Shown: positions 1-9,538 of the stretch, piece after piece
Layout: every line of letters starts with the position of its first letter
Numbering within the stretch: the stretch's first letter is position 1
Source of the DNA: Verrucomicrobiales bacterium
GTDB taxonomy: Bacteria > Verrucomicrobiota > Verrucomicrobiia > Limisphaerales > J093
Reading direction: 5' to 3'
NCBI GenBank assembly: GCA_015075445.1
Contig: JABTUJ010000037.1
Span: forward strand, 1 to 64,000
Length of the DNA: 64,000 nucleotides
The notes under the pieces: model-generated
The model's database searches: none
What the model was told of the DNA's origin: nothing
What the model saw: only the letters and a program-made list of their open reading frames with translations
Made by a program: the position numbers and the translations under genes

Positions 1-60
1 TTGTTTATCTCAGGACGCACCTTGGGCAGAGCGCGGGGTTACTGGGGACAGCCGCGACCG

Positions 61-79
61 GGCCGGCGCGGCGCCGGCC
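61..79. terminator. GC-rich perfect inverted repeat after the adaptor gene
   Basis: Nine bases (61-69) pair perfectly with 71-79 around a one-base centre. It lies just past the stop of the minus-strand adaptor gene. No T-tract is visible, so its role as a terminator is only possible. Bases 1-60 show nothing recognisable; an RND pump gene expected after the adaptor is not in the window. Confidence 0.3.
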
Positions 80-88
80 GGCCGTGGG

Positions 89-1240
89 TCAAGAGGTCTT
101 TGGCGGGGCGTCGGAGGTGGGGGCGTTGGTCTGCGTCGCGGTCGGGGCGCCCGGCCGCAGCTCCAGGGCCTGGTAGGGCGCGGCCTTTTCGGGGGGGGCG
201 AGACGGACGGTCATGCCGGGGCCGACCTTCTGGTGTCCTTCGACGACGACGAGTTCGCCGGACTGCAGGCCGGTGCTGATCGCCGCGAAACGGGGCATGC
301 GCAGTCCCACTTCCACGGGGCGCATCGCGAGCTTCCGGTCGGCGTCGACGACGAAGACGAAGTTGCGATCGCCGTTGCTGAGCAGGGCCGCTTCGGGGAC
401 CACCAGGGCATCTTCCTGGATGGTCAGCTTCAGCTCGAGGTTGGCCACCATCCCGGCCTTGAGCCGGCCTTCGGGGTTGGGGATCCGGGTCTTGACCAGG
501 GCGGCCCGGGTCACGAGGTCCAGCCGCGGGGCGATGAAATAGATCTCGCCCTCGAAGGGTTGGCCGGGATAGGCGGCGACCTCGAACCGGACGCGCTGGC
601 CGAGGTGGGTCTGCCCCAGAAACCGTTCGGGGACGTACATCTCGACTTTCATCGGATCGAGATCCACGAGCCAGGTGATGATGGTGTTGCGGGTGATGAC
701 CTGGCCGGGGCTGACATTGCGGGCACCGGTGGTGCCTCGGAAGGGGGCATAGAGCCGGGCGTCCTTGAGTTGGCGGCGACGCACATCGACGGTGGCCTGG
801 CTCACCTCGTAGGTCGAAGCCGCCTGGTCAAACTCCTGCTGGGAGATCAGGCGATCCTCAAAGAGCTGGCGCACCCGGGCGAAGCTGGCGGCAGACAGTT
901 TGAGGCGTGCCTCGGCGTCGGCCAGCTCCGCGGTCAGTTTCGTGTCATCCAGTTGTACGAGCAGATCCCCTTGCTCGACCACCTGACCCTCCTGGAAGGG
1001 CACCGCGACCACCAGGCCGTCGGTTTCCGCCTGAACTTCGACTTCTTCGTTCGCCGTCAGCGTGCCGACGAGCGACACCGACTCGGTCACGGGCCGGCGC
1101 TCGGCGGCGAGGGCCACGACAGGCATCTCCATGCCCGCTCCCCCGCCGGGACCGCCGCCGGGTCCTTTCGGCCGGCACGCGGTGACACCCACGAGCACGA
1201 CCAACGCCACGCTACTGAGGTTCCACGCTTGCGCTTTCAT
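89..1240 (-). CDS. RND efflux periplasmic adaptor (HlyD/AcrA family lipoprotein)
   Basis: A 383-residue membrane-fusion protein that would link an inner-membrane RND pump to an outer-membrane channel. The N-terminus carries a lipobox ending at Cys22 (LVGVTAC), followed by a Gly/Pro-rich linker. A lipoyl-like half motif (ETDGLVVAV, then EGQVVEQGDLLVQLDD) lies around residues 70-100. A helical hairpin follows, then the second lipoyl half (ARLYAPFRGTTG) and the beta-barrel region. Length is normal for the family. The start overlaps the end of the upstream exported protein by 29 bases, so the two are probably co-transcribed. The pump it serves would lie beyond base 1; the substrate cannot be told. 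Confidence 0.9.
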   Translation of the reverse strand: MKAQAWNLSSVALVVLVGVTACRPKGPGGGPGGGAGMEMPVVALAAERRPVTESVSLVGTLTANEEVEVQAETDGLVVAVPFQEGQVVEQGDLLVQLDDTKLTAELADAEARLKLSAASFARVRQLFEDRLISQQEFDQAASTYEVSQATVDVRRRQLKDARLYAPFRGTTGARNVSPGQVITRNTIITWLVDLDPMKVEMYVPERFLGQTHLGQRVRFEVAAYPGQPFEGEIYFIAPRLDLVTRAALVKTRIPNPEGRLKAGMVANLELKLTIQEDALVVPEAALLSNGDRNFVFVVDADRKLAMRPVEVGLRMPRFAAISTGLQSGELVVVEGHQKVGPGMTVRLAPPEKAAPYQALELRPGAPTATQTNAPTSDAPPKTS

Positions 1241-3221
1241 CCATTTGCCAGGTTACCGAAAGAGATCCGGGTGCGAGCTTGATGCCGGGACGGAAATACT
1301 GGGGCGAACCCAGGTTGGGGAAGAGGGCCCGGTACTGACGGAGGTCCGGGCGAGGTCCGGAGCTCCAGGCCTCCGCCGCCGGAGTCACCGTCGTCCAGGA
1401 CAAGAGGTCCCCCGAGCCGCGCCAGACGAACCCGACATCGGTGGCGACGGCGCTTGGCTGCAGCAACAGGGCCACCCCTCCTGGGTGCCGTTCGACGAGG
1501 ACGGGCGGGGGGTCCGTCCGGCGCGGGTCCAGGCCGAGGGCGTATTCCATGGCGTTGGGCAGGCCGTCCCGGTCGGGATCTGAGGCCGGGCTGCTGCGGG
1601 TGGGGTCGGTCCACTCGGCGGGGGTGAAAGCCAGTCGTTGCCACGTCTCAAAGGTGCTTCCCTGCGTGCGCGTGATGGCGGCGCCGAACGGGTCCGGGCT
1701 GCCGGTGCGGGTATCGATCCAGAGGGCGAACGCCGGGGTGGCGAAGTCCAGGGCCGGAACGATGGCGTGGTAATCCCCCAGCATGCGCCCCTGGCCGGTG
1801 AGGGGGGCGAGGTGCAGGTCGGAAGGCACTTCGCTCAGCCTCAGGTTGGGCTCCCAGGTCCGGCCGCCATCGAAGGACTCGGCCAGGTACACGTCCACCC
1901 AGCGGCCGCTGCCGTCATCGTGGCGCTTGTCGTTGAAGATCACGGACACGTGCTGGCCGTCAGGCGTGACCGCGATGGCGGCGTTGAAGACCGATCGTTG
2001 GTTGGGGGTGTCGTTGACGGGCACGGGCCCGGTCCAGGTCTGCCCCTGATCGTGCGAGCGCGTGAACAGAATCCGGGGTTCCCCGAGCCAGTAGGCCTGA
2101 TAGGCCACATAAAGAACGCCCAACGTGCGGTCGGTGGTGGCCGACGGCAGGAACGAGCCGTCCCGTGCGACCGGATCATCATAGAGGCGAACATGAGCGA
2201 TTGGCCGGGGGGACGCAAATGCGCCGCCGCCGTCGGGGGAGTGGGCGACTTCCAGCCGGTGGCCCGACGGCCCAGCGAAGTTCCAATACACGATGGCCAG
2301 CGAGCCGTCCGGGAGAAACACCGGTTGCGAGCCCTGGCAGTGCGGCGGGCTGACCACGGTCGGGGGGGTCCACGTCACCCCGCCATCGTCGCTGAGCGTC
2401 ACCGCGATGGGCGTGAACTGCGTACCGTCGAGGGTCTCGAACCGGGTGTAGGTGACGGCCAGGCGGTTGGCCTGGGGCGTGGCGGGGAACGTGTTCACCG
2501 CCATCCAGTTCTTGTCGAGAAAAACGCTCGCGGTCGTCGAAGTGGCGACGGTGAGGGGGGCGGAGAAGGTGCGGCCGCCGTCCAGGGATTTGGTGAGGAC
2601 GATGGTGGGATGCAGGCCCTGCGGGCGGCGGTTGATCCCCAGCGTGTTCAGATAGATCGTGCCCGCCAGATCCACGCCCGCCACGGGATCCGACGCGCGG
2701 TCGAAGGGGCCCCCATCCAACGACGCGATCAGGTGCGGGATGAGCCCGCGTTCCCAGGTGGCGCCGCCGTCGCGGCTGATGGCGTAGCCGCAGTTGACCG
2801 CCCCGCCGTCCTCGAACCGTCCTTCCTGGAAGATGGCCACCAGGAGGTTCGGATCGGTGACCGACCGTGCCACGTGCGGATCGGCCTGCGCGCGGCGCGC
2901 GGCTGGCAGGGCAGGAGGATCTTCACCCAGGCGGACATTCGAACCGATCTTGGGGTGCGGCGGGCTGGGTGGGGCCAGCGCTGCGACCTGCCGGGGCGAA
3001 GGGGCTCCGGGATGCGGGTTCGGCCGGAGCTTCGCCCCCCCGACGACGGACGGTCTGGTGGCACCGGGAAGCGCAGGTTCGTGGGAGGCAAGGGACGACG
3101 CGGCGTGGCCGGTTGCCGCCAGCAGCAGGGTGAGAACCGTAAGCAGGCTGAACCGGCCTCCCCGGGTTTTCCCGGGCGGTCTAGCTTTCGAGCAGCCGGT
3201 CGGATGGTGGAAGTCCGACAC
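1212..3221 (-). CDS. Exported BNR/Asp-box repeat (sialidase-fold) protein
   Basis: A 669-residue exported protein. A hydrophobic signal segment lies at about residues 24-40. At least six Asp-box motifs (S-x-D-x-G-x-T-W type, for example SRDGGATWERG, SDDGGVTWTPPT, SHDQGQTWTGP, SFDGGRTWEPN) indicate a six-bladed propeller of the sialidase/BNR superfamily. Near the C-terminus SDPDRDGLPNAMEYALGLDP is a thrombospondin type-3-like calcium-binding motif common on secreted proteins of this bacterial group. No complete Arg triad of true sialidases was identified, so enzymatic activity is not claimed. It starts 4 bases after the upstream isomerase gene, in an apparent operon. Confidence 0.8.
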   Translation of the reverse strand: MSDFHHPTGCSKARPPGKTRGGRFSLLTVLTLLLAATGHAASSLASHEPALPGATRPSVVGGAKLRPNPHPGAPSPRQVAALAPPSPPHPKIGSNVRLGEDPPALPAARRAQADPHVARSVTDPNLLVAIFQEGRFEDGGAVNCGYAISRDGGATWERGLIPHLIASLDGGPFDRASDPVAGVDLAGTIYLNTLGINRRPQGLHPTIVLTKSLDGGRTFSAPLTVATSTTASVFLDKNWMAVNTFPATPQANRLAVTYTRFETLDGTQFTPIAVTLSDDGGVTWTPPTVVSPPHCQGSQPVFLPDGSLAIVYWNFAGPSGHRLEVAHSPDGGGAFASPRPIAHVRLYDDPVARDGSFLPSATTDRTLGVLYVAYQAYWLGEPRILFTRSHDQGQTWTGPVPVNDTPNQRSVFNAAIAVTPDGQHVSVIFNDKRHDDGSGRWVDVYLAESFDGGRTWEPNLRLSEVPSDLHLAPLTGQGRMLGDYHAIVPALDFATPAFALWIDTRTGSPDPFGAAITRTQGSTFETWQRLAFTPAEWTDPTRSSPASDPDRDGLPNAMEYALGLDPRRTDPPPVLVERHPGGVALLLQPSAVATDVGFVWRGSGDLLSWTTVTPAAEAWSSGPRPDLRQYRALFPNLGSPQYFRPGIKLAPGSLSVTWQMDESASVEPQ

Positions 3222-3225
3222 GCTG

Positions 3226-4143
3226 CTAGAGCCGCGCGAAGGCGCTTCGCATCCGCTGCAGCCAGCCGGGGATCTGCCCCCACGGATCCTGTTCCTCGTA
3301 TTCGAGCGCGACGTAGCCCTGGTAGTTCGCTTTCGTCAGCACGTCGATGACCCGGTCGAGATCCGTCGGGAGCTTGGTCTGACCCCGACGGCTGATGGCG
3401 ACCTTGAGCTGGGTGTTCACCGCGTAGGGGGCCAGCCGGGCCATCTCCTCGTACGGATCGGCCTCCGAATAGAAGTTGCCGGTGTCCAGATTGACGCCGA
3501 CCCAGGGCGACTGCACAGCCCGCACGATCTCGATCAGGTCGGCCACCTCCGTCACGATGCCGCCGTGGTTCTCGAGCCCCAGCCAGATGCCGTGGTTGCC
3601 GGCGTAGTCGCCGCACGCTTCGAGCGCCCGGATGCACTGGCGTTTCGCGGCGGCCCGATCCAGGCCTTTGGCATCGCCGGCGAACACGCGGATGTGCGGG
3701 GCTCCCAGGCGGGCCGCGTGGTCGACCCAGGTCTTGACGTGGGCGATCTGGGCATCGCGCTCGGGGCCGTCGGGCAGCGCAAAGTTGTTGCCCACGGCGG
3801 TTCCGCTGATGGCGAGGCCGCGGAGGAAGGCGTGGCGTTTCAGCGCCGTGAGCAGAGTGGGTGTGACTTCTTTAGGGAAGTAGTAACTGGTCAGCTCGGC
3901 GGCGTCGCAGCCGTGGTCCGCGCAGTAGTCGATGAAGCCCGTGAGCGTGAGCCGCCGGGCCGGGTCGGCGTCTCCGAAGAAGTCGCGGAACGAGTAGGCG
4001 GCGAGGCTCAGCCTGAGCCGGCAGCGGCCGGCCCGCTGCAGCGGTTCCAGGGCCTGCAGGGAGGTGGCGGGCAGCAGGGCGGCGAGCGTGGCGCCGGCGG
4101 TCTTCAGAAACGCCCGGCGGTGGAGCGAGAAGCTCGGGTTCAT
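3226..4143 (-). CDS. Tat-exported sugar phosphate isomerase/epimerase-like TIM-barrel protein
   Basis: A 305-residue protein of the xylose isomerase-like (AP endonuclease family 2) TIM-barrel superfamily. The N-terminus has a twin-arginine motif (HRRAFLKTAG) and a hydrophobic stretch, so periplasmic export is likely. Metal-site segments are visible: LENHGG with the Glu, VNLDTGNFYSEAD with the Asp, and ALEYEEQDP near the end. The usual His-x-Lys segment appears as NTQLKV, so one metal ligand may be missing or replaced. First gene of a minus-strand run with the BNR protein and the RND adaptor. The reaction is unknown. Confidence 0.8.
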   Translation of the reverse strand: MNPSFSLHRRAFLKTAGATLAALLPATSLQALEPLQRAGRCRLRLSLAAYSFRDFFGDADPARRLTLTGFIDYCADHGCDAAELTSYYFPKEVTPTLLTALKRHAFLRGLAISGTAVGNNFALPDGPERDAQIAHVKTWVDHAARLGAPHIRVFAGDAKGLDRAAAKRQCIRALEACGDYAGNHGIWLGLENHGGIVTEVADLIEIVRAVQSPWVGVNLDTGNFYSEADPYEEMARLAPYAVNTQLKVAISRRGQTKLPTDLDRVIDVLTKANYQGYVALEYEEQDPWGQIPGWLQRMRSAFARL

Positions 4144-4247
4144 GGCGGGGAGGATTCAACCGCGGCGCGGGAGGGGAAGGAAGCGAAAAGGAGGCGGCGC
4201 CAGTGAGGCGTTGACTTCGGGGGCGGATTTCGCAACAATCAAAATAA

Positions 4248-5555
4248 ATGCACGTTATTCGTCACAGTGAGCGCGGTTTTGACCAGGCGCTGGCCGGTCT
4301 GGCCGGGGGCTCGCACCTCCTGGACCCGACGATCGAGGCGCGCACCCGGGAGATCATCGAGGCCGTGGCGGCGGAGGGCGATGCCGCGCTGTGCGCTCTG
4401 ACGAAGCGGTATGACGGGGCGAGCCTGGAGCCCGGGCAACTGGCGGTCACGCAGGCGGAGTTGCTGGAGGCGTCGGTGCAGGCGGGTCCCGCGCTGCGGA
4501 AGGCCCTTGGGCTGGCGGCGAAGAACATCGAGCGCTTCAGCCGCAAGGCGTTGCGGCGGAACTGGGTGGCCCGGAACGCCCAGGGGGCGGCCGTGGGGGA
4601 GAAGTTCGATCCGTTCGAGCGGGTGGGCATCTACATCCCTGGGGGGACGGCGCCGCTTGTTTCGACGGCGCTGATGACGGTGGTGCTGGCACGGGTGGCG
4701 GGCTGTCCGCAAATCGTGGTGTGCACGCCGGCCAACGCGGAGGGGGTGATCAGCGCGCCGCTGCTTTTCGCGGCCCGCCTGGCCGGGGCCACGGAGATCT
4801 ACCGGGTGGGCGGGGCCCAGGCCATTGCGGCGCTGGCGCTGGGCACGACGACCCTTGCGCCCGTGCAGAAGGTGTTCGGCCCGGGCAACGCGTACGTGGT
4901 GACGGCCAAGCGCCTGCTGGTGGGGCGGGTGGCGATTGACCTCCTGCCTGGTCCCAGCGAGGTGTTGGTGCTGGCCGACGACACCGCGGTTCCGGCGCAT
5001 GCCGCCGCGGATTTGCTGGCGCAGGCCGAGCACGGTTCCGGGCACGAGCGCGTCTGGCTGGTGACGACCTCGGCGCGGCTGCTCACGGCGGTGCAGCGGG
5101 AGGTGGAGCGCCAGTTGCCTTCGCTGACGCGGCGCGAGTACATCGAGCGGGTGCTGGCCAACCACGCCTGGCTGATCCAGGTCAAGTCGCTCGACCAGGG
5201 CATCGAACTGGTCAACCGGCTGGCCCCCGAGCATTGCGAAGTGCTGACGCGCCAGCCCGCGCGGGTGGCGGCGCGCATCCGGACTGCCGGCGCGCTGTTT
5301 CTCGGGCCCTGGTCGCCGACGGTGCTGGGGGATTACGTGGCGGGGCCGAGCCACACGCTTCCCACGGGGGGCGCCGGCCGCAGCTTTGCCGGTCTGACCG
5401 TGGACCAGTTCCAGCGGCGCACCAGCGTCGTCGAGTACCGCCGCGACGCGCTGCGCCGCTCGCTGGACGCGGTGCAGGCCCTGGCGGCACTGGAGGGGCT
5501 CGATGCCCATGGCCGGTCGGCCGCGATTCGTCTGGCCCCGGGGCGGCGTCGCTGA
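4248..5555 (+). CDS. hisD: Histidinol dehydrogenase
   Basis: Catalyses the last two steps of histidine synthesis, histidinol to histidinal to histidine, with NAD+ and Zn2+. At 435 residues it is full length. Recognisable motifs are the NAD-site region VGIYIPGGTAPLVSTALM, PGPSEVLVLADD, the zinc Gln and His in AQAEHGSGHE, the catalytic Glu-His in LAPEHCEV, and GDYVAGPSHTLPTGG with the zinc Asp and His. It is divergent from the isomerase gene, with 104 bases between, and stands 49 bases upstream of hisC, so the two His genes likely share a promoter. No strong Shine-Dalgarno is seen before the ATG. Confidence 0.97.
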   Translation: MHVIRHSERGFDQALAGLAGGSHLLDPTIEARTREIIEAVAAEGDAALCALTKRYDGASLEPGQLAVTQAELLEASVQAGPALRKALGLAAKNIERFSRKALRRNWVARNAQGAAVGEKFDPFERVGIYIPGGTAPLVSTALMTVVLARVAGCPQIVVCTPANAEGVISAPLLFAARLAGATEIYRVGGAQAIAALALGTTTLAPVQKVFGPGNAYVVTAKRLLVGRVAIDLLPGPSEVLVLADDTAVPAHAAADLLAQAEHGSGHERVWLVTTSARLLTAVQREVERQLPSLTRREYIERVLANHAWLIQVKSLDQGIELVNRLAPEHCEVLTRQPARVAARIRTAGALFLGPWSPTVLGDYVAGPSHTLPTGGAGRSFAGLTVDQFQRRTSVVEYRRDALRRSLDAVQALAALEGLDAHGRSAAIRLAPGRRR

Positions 5556-5604
5556 ACCCGCTTCCGGGAAGCCGTTCCCATCCTCAACACGCTGTTCCGA
5601 CATC

Positions 5605-6783
5605 ATGAAAAAGAAGACTCCGGAAGACATCATCCCTGCCGCGCTGGTGCGTCCTTTGATTCAGGACCTCAAGGCCTACGTGCCCGGCGAACAGCCGAAG
5701 ACCAAAGGGGTGGTGAAGCTCAACACCAACGAGAACCCGTACGGCCCGTCGCCCAAGGTGCTGGCTGCCATCAAGGGCGCCCTGGATGAACGGCTGCGGC
5801 TGTATCCCAACCCGACGGCGGAACCGCTGCGCGAGCGTCTGGCCAAGCTGCACGGCTGCCAGGTCGAGAACGTGATGGTGGGCAACGGTTCGGACGAGCT
5901 GCTGGCCCTGGCCACCCGCGTGTTCGCCGATTCCTCCCCGGGCGGTTCGATGGATCACTACAACCTTTACCCCAGCCACGGGGCCGCGAAGGTCAGCTTG
6001 CGGACCGTCCAGTACTTCCTGCCAAGCTACTCCCTCTATCCGGTGCTGGCAGACCTTCACGGAGCGCACAAGAGCCCGGTGGCGCTGCCGATGGAGTTCG
6101 AGCTGCCGAACACCGCGGCGTTGCGGCGCGGGCGCACCTGGGATTTCGGCGCCGCGCTCACCTTCATCACCACCCCCAACGCGCCCACCGGGCGCGGCTA
6201 CGCGACGGCGGACCTCGAGCAGTTGATCCGGGGACAGGAGCGTATCGTGGTGCTGGATGAGGCGTATGCCGATTTCGCCGACCAGAACGCGATGTCGCTG
6301 GCGCTCCGTTATCCCCACGTGCTGGTGCTGCGCACCTTCTCGAAGGCTTATTCGCTGTGCGCGCTGCGCATCGGCTATGCCGTCGGGCACCCGGCGCTGA
6401 TTGCGGGGATGCTCAAGGCCAAGGACAGCTACAACGTAAACGGGCTCGCCCAGGTCGCGGCGGTCGCCACGCTCGACGACCTTCCGTATTACCGGGCCAA
6501 TGTCGAACGGCTGAAGGCCAGCCGCGCCCGCCTGGGCGAAACCCTGTCCGATCTGGGCTTTGCGGTGATGCCGAGCCAGACCAACTTTCTGTTCGTGCGC
6601 CCGCCGCGTTTCTCGGCGGAGGCGTGGTTCACCAAGCTGCGCGAGCGTCAGGTGATGGTGCGGTGGTTCGACACGCTGGAGACCCGCTCCTACCTGCGGA
6701 TCACCGTGGGCAGCGACGCCGAACTGAAGACGCTGGTGGACACCATCAAGAAGATCCTCGCGACCAAGGCCGCTGAAGAATGA
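5605..6783 (+). CDS. hisC: Histidinol-phosphate aminotransferase
   Basis: A PLP-dependent class I/II aminotransferase of 392 residues converting imidazole-acetol phosphate to histidinol phosphate. The chosen ATG (MKKKTPEDII) gives the normal family N-terminus; an in-frame upstream ATG at 5503 would overlap hisD and adds sequence unlike the family. Motifs: LNTNENPYGPSP, RLYPNPTAEPLRE, the TTPNAPTGR segment, LDEAYADF with the cofactor Asp, and the Schiff-base Lys in LRTFSKAYSLCALRIGYAVG. It follows hisD directly. A 6-bp inverted repeat covers the stop codon (6781-6795). Confidence 0.95.
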   Translation: MKKKTPEDIIPAALVRPLIQDLKAYVPGEQPKTKGVVKLNTNENPYGPSPKVLAAIKGALDERLRLYPNPTAEPLRERLAKLHGCQVENVMVGNGSDELLALATRVFADSSPGGSMDHYNLYPSHGAAKVSLRTVQYFLPSYSLYPVLADLHGAHKSPVALPMEFELPNTAALRRGRTWDFGAALTFITTPNAPTGRGYATADLEQLIRGQERIVVLDEAYADFADQNAMSLALRYPHVLVLRTFSKAYSLCALRIGYAVGHPALIAGMLKAKDSYNVNGLAQVAAVATLDDLPYYRANVERLKASRARLGETLSDLGFAVMPSQTNFLFVRPPRFSAEAWFTKLRERQVMVRWFDTLETRSYLRITVGSDAELKTLVDTIKKILATKAAEE

Positions 6784-6889
6784 CCCGTGGGGTCAGCGGG
6801 GGATTTCCGCCTGGAATGCCCCGGACCGCCGGCTGCTGCGTCCGCAAGTGAGGATTCCCAGGTGCGCGCTGGTTCGTTAGGCTGAGCCC

Positions 6890-7603
6890 GTGGACTGGCC
6901 CGGCGTTTGTACCGTCGTTATTCCCTGCTTCAACGAGGCGGCTGCCATCGCCTCGGTGGTGCGCCGGGTGCTGATCTATCTGCCCCGGGTGTTGGTGGTG
7001 GATGACGGGTCCACCGATGACACCGCCCGTGTCGCGGGTGCCGCCGGCGCGCAGGTCCTGCGTCAACCCCGGAACGAAGGCAAAGGCGCCGCCCTGGTGG
7101 CGGGCTGGCGGCAGGCCCAGGCTCAAGGATCGAGCTGGGCCCTCTGCCTGGATGGCGACGGCCAACACGACCCCGGCGACATCCCGACGTTCCTCGTTTG
7201 CGCGGCACAGTCGGGAGCGGACCTCGTGATCGGCAATCGGTTCTCCAACGGCCCGCCGCCGATGCCGCCACTCCGGCGGACGGTGAACCGCTGGATGAGC
7301 CGTCGCCTCTCGGACCGGGCGGGTCAAGCCTTGCCGGACACCCAATGTGGCTACCGGCTGCTGCGACTCGATTTGTTGCCCCGCGTGCGACTGATCGGAC
7401 GCCGTTTCGAGGTGGAATCGGAGCTGCTGCTCGCGGTGTTGCAGGTTGGCGGGCGCGTCGAGTTCGTGCCCGTGAGCAGCCGGCCGGCCTCGAGCCCGAG
7501 CAAGATCCGGCCAGTCCGGGACGCCTGGCGGTGGTGGCGATGGTGGCGAACGGCATGCCCATCCCTTCGACGGTCCCCGCACCCTCCCGAGCATGGACAC
7601 TAA
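6890..7603 (+). CDS. Family 2 glycosyltransferase (DPM1/DPG-synthase-like)
   Basis: A 237-residue GT-A fold glycosyltransferase starting with GTG. Visible are VVIPCFNEAAAIASVV, the nucleotide-binding VVDDGSTDDT, NEGKGAALVAGW, the metal-binding LDGDGQHDP, and a later DTQCGYRLLRLDLL with ESELLL typical of polyprenyl-phosphate sugar transferases. No C-terminal membrane segment is present. It overlaps the next gene by 11 bases. Similar enzymes occur in or near aryl-polyene and lipid clusters, so it could belong functionally to the minus-strand locus that follows, but it is on the other strand. Donor and acceptor are unknown. Confidence 0.85.
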   Translation: MDWPGVCTVVIPCFNEAAAIASVVRRVLIYLPRVLVVDDGSTDDTARVAGAAGAQVLRQPRNEGKGAALVAGWRQAQAQGSSWALCLDGDGQHDPGDIPTFLVCAAQSGADLVIGNRFSNGPPPMPPLRRTVNRWMSRRLSDRAGQALPDTQCGYRLLRLDLLPRVRLIGRRFEVESELLLAVLQVGGRVEFVPVSSRPASSPSKIRPVRDAWRWWRWWRTACPSLRRSPHPPEHGH

Positions 7604-8003
7604 AGCCCCCCCTCCCGCTCCGTCCGTCACGTCAGGTCCGCGGCGCTGGTTCGTCGCGGGCGCGTACCGTGCGGCCCGACTCGTGGTGCTGGGCGTTCTC
7701 CTTGCTTTTTTCTACTCGTGGGGAGCGAACCGCTTCTACCCCGCGGAAGGTGCGGCGGGTTTTTGGTACGGCACGCTGCACGGCGCGTTGATGCCGATGG
7801 CGCTGCCCGCCCTGCTCGCGAGTCGTGATGTCCCGATCTACGCGGAGCGCAACACCGGGCGGCTCTACAAGCTGGGCTACATCGCCGGGATCAATGCCTG
7901 TGGGTTCATCGTGTTCGGCTGCTTGTTCCTCAAGCCGCGCCGGTCTCAGGACCCTCAGCTCCAGACCCCCTCGACCCCGTGCCAAGGGCCGCCGGCTCCC
8001 TAG
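7593..8003 (+). CDS. Small membrane protein of unknown function
   Basis: A 136-residue protein with a Pro-rich N-terminus and about three hydrophobic segments: LVVLGVLLAFFYSW around residues 31-45, HGALMPMALPALLA, and NACGFIVFGCLFLKP near residue 110. The segment around FWYGTLHGALMPMALPALL followed by a polar loop suggests an integral membrane protein. Its start overlaps the end of the glycosyltransferase gene by 11 bases, pointing to translational coupling. No family is recognised with confidence. Bases 8004-8136 after it show nothing identifiable. Confidence 0.65.
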   Translation: MDTKAPPPAPSVTSGPRRWFVAGAYRAARLVVLGVLLAFFYSWGANRFYPAEGAAGFWYGTLHGALMPMALPALLASRDVPIYAERNTGRLYKLGYIAGINACGFIVFGCLFLKPRRSQDPQLQTPSTPCQGPPAP

Positions 8004-8136
8004 CTGGTTGGATGGCCGGTCGAAGGGGTGGTTGCGGGCTTCGATGCGGAGCGTGGTGGCTGGCCGGAGCGGGGCCCGCAGTCGGATGCACGGGATGTTC
8101 CCGTTGCGGTCATCACGGCCGAGGATCGGATCGTGC

Positions 8137-9462
8137 TCAATACCCGTCGAAATTATTCGCCGAGGCCATGGTCCGCGCCATGCGGCGCTGCGAGAGGTTG
8201 ATGACCCACGACGCGAGGTGTGCTTTGGTGGTCGGCCAGGGCAGTCGGATGAGCATGGACCTCAGGCTGTAGAAGTCGCGGTACATGGCGCGGACGCGCT
8301 GTTCGAGTTCTTGAGGCGTGCCGGAGGGGGGCTGGATATAGCAGAGCTGGCCTGGCCACCGGTCGATCTCCTGCTCGTCGAGGATCCGCCCTTGACCCTG
8401 GAGGCGGTCAAACAGCGGCGTTCCCTTCACCGGCGTCAGAATGTTGAAGTAGGCCACGGGCACCTTGTGCTGCTCGAGAAACGCGAGCGTGGTGCTGACC
8501 GCTCCCGCGGGTTCGCCGTCGCAGCCGAAGATGAAATTCAAGGAGTAGCTGAGGCCGCGTCGGCGGAGATTGGCGAGCATCTCGCCGTACCGGCTGACCT
8601 TGTTGAAGCGCTTATTCATGCGGGCGAGCGTCTCCGGATCCACGCTCTCGAACCCGAGGTTCACATGCAGCAGGCCACTCCGTTGGGCCAGGTCCAGGAA
8701 CTCGGTGTCGTTGCAGAGGTAGGAGGACCAGAGGGCGGACCAACGGACCCGGAGCGGGATCAGGGCCTCCATCAACGCCATCGCGTGGCTGCGCTTGCCC
8801 CCGAAATTGCTGTCGCCAAACAGGAGGTTCCTCGCCCCGGACTGCTGGATCTCGGCGATCACCTCCGGGACGGGCCGGCAGCGATACTCCTCGCCGAGCA
8901 GGAATCGTTCGGAACAGAAGTCGCACCGAAACGGGCAGCCTCGTGAACTGACGACCGTGTAGGTGCGGAACGGGCCGTAGCGTCGCAGGTCCAGCAGGTC
9001 GTAGCGGGGAACGGGCAAACCGGCGAGGCTGGGGAGCGGTCTGCCCTCGTAACGCCGCTGGAGCCGGCCCCGAGCGGCGTCCGCCAGGATTTGGGGCCAG
9101 AGAGTCTCGCCTTCGCCCAGCGCAACGGCGTCCACGTGCGGCTTGGCCTCCTCGGCGTGGAAGAACGTGTGCGGTCCCCCCAGCACCACCGGGACTCCCC
9201 GGCGGCGGAATCCGTCGGCGATGTCATAGGCGCGGCGGGAGTTGAGGGTCCACGAGGTCAAGGCCACGAGATCCGCTGGACGGTCGAAGTTGAGCGTGTC
9301 CAGTTGCTCGTCCTGGAGGGTGACCTCCCAGTCCGGTGGGGTGAGCGCCGCCAGGTAGGGCAACGTCAGGGGCACCACCGGGCGACGGCGGAGCCGAAAC
9401 ACGCTCCGGTCGGTCCTCGAGCGGTAGTACGAGGGTTGGATGATGAGGAGCCGACGGCCCAT
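8137..9462 (-). CDS. B12-binding-domain radical SAM protein (copy 1)
   Basis: A 441-residue radical SAM enzyme. An N-terminal cobalamin-binding-like Rossmann domain (about residues 5-135, with LLIIQPSYY and PVVLGGPHTFF) precedes a radical SAM core whose [4Fe-4S] cysteines are C176, C180 and C183 (RGCPFRCDFC). A reading frame open to 9576 would overlap the ACP gene; the ATG at 9462 gives the family-like start MGRRLLIIQPSYY. The classical DxHxxG cobalamin motif is not seen, as in many of these proteins, so bound B12 is uncertain. Last gene of the ACP/ketosynthase block. Strong similarity in the stretch LTPPDWEVTLQDEQ to copy 2 shows the two are paralogues. Substrate unknown. Confidence 0.88.
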   Translation of the reverse strand: MGRRLLIIQPSYYRSRTDRSVFRLRRRPVVPLTLPYLAALTPPDWEVTLQDEQLDTLNFDRPADLVALTSWTLNSRRAYDIADGFRRRGVPVVLGGPHTFFHAEEAKPHVDAVALGEGETLWPQILADAARGRLQRRYEGRPLPSLAGLPVPRYDLLDLRRYGPFRTYTVVSSRGCPFRCDFCSERFLLGEEYRCRPVPEVIAEIQQSGARNLLFGDSNFGGKRSHAMALMEALIPLRVRWSALWSSYLCNDTEFLDLAQRSGLLHVNLGFESVDPETLARMNKRFNKVSRYGEMLANLRRRGLSYSLNFIFGCDGEPAGAVSTTLAFLEQHKVPVAYFNILTPVKGTPLFDRLQGQGRILDEQEIDRWPGQLCYIQPPSGTPQELEQRVRAMYRDFYSLRSMLIRLPWPTTKAHLASWVINLSQRRMARTMASANNFDGY

Positions 9463-9538
9463 GACGAGCAGAACCTCCCGGCGGCCCACGGACGCTCCGG
9501 CAGCCGGCAAAAGCCGGGCGCCCCTGAGCCGGCACGCG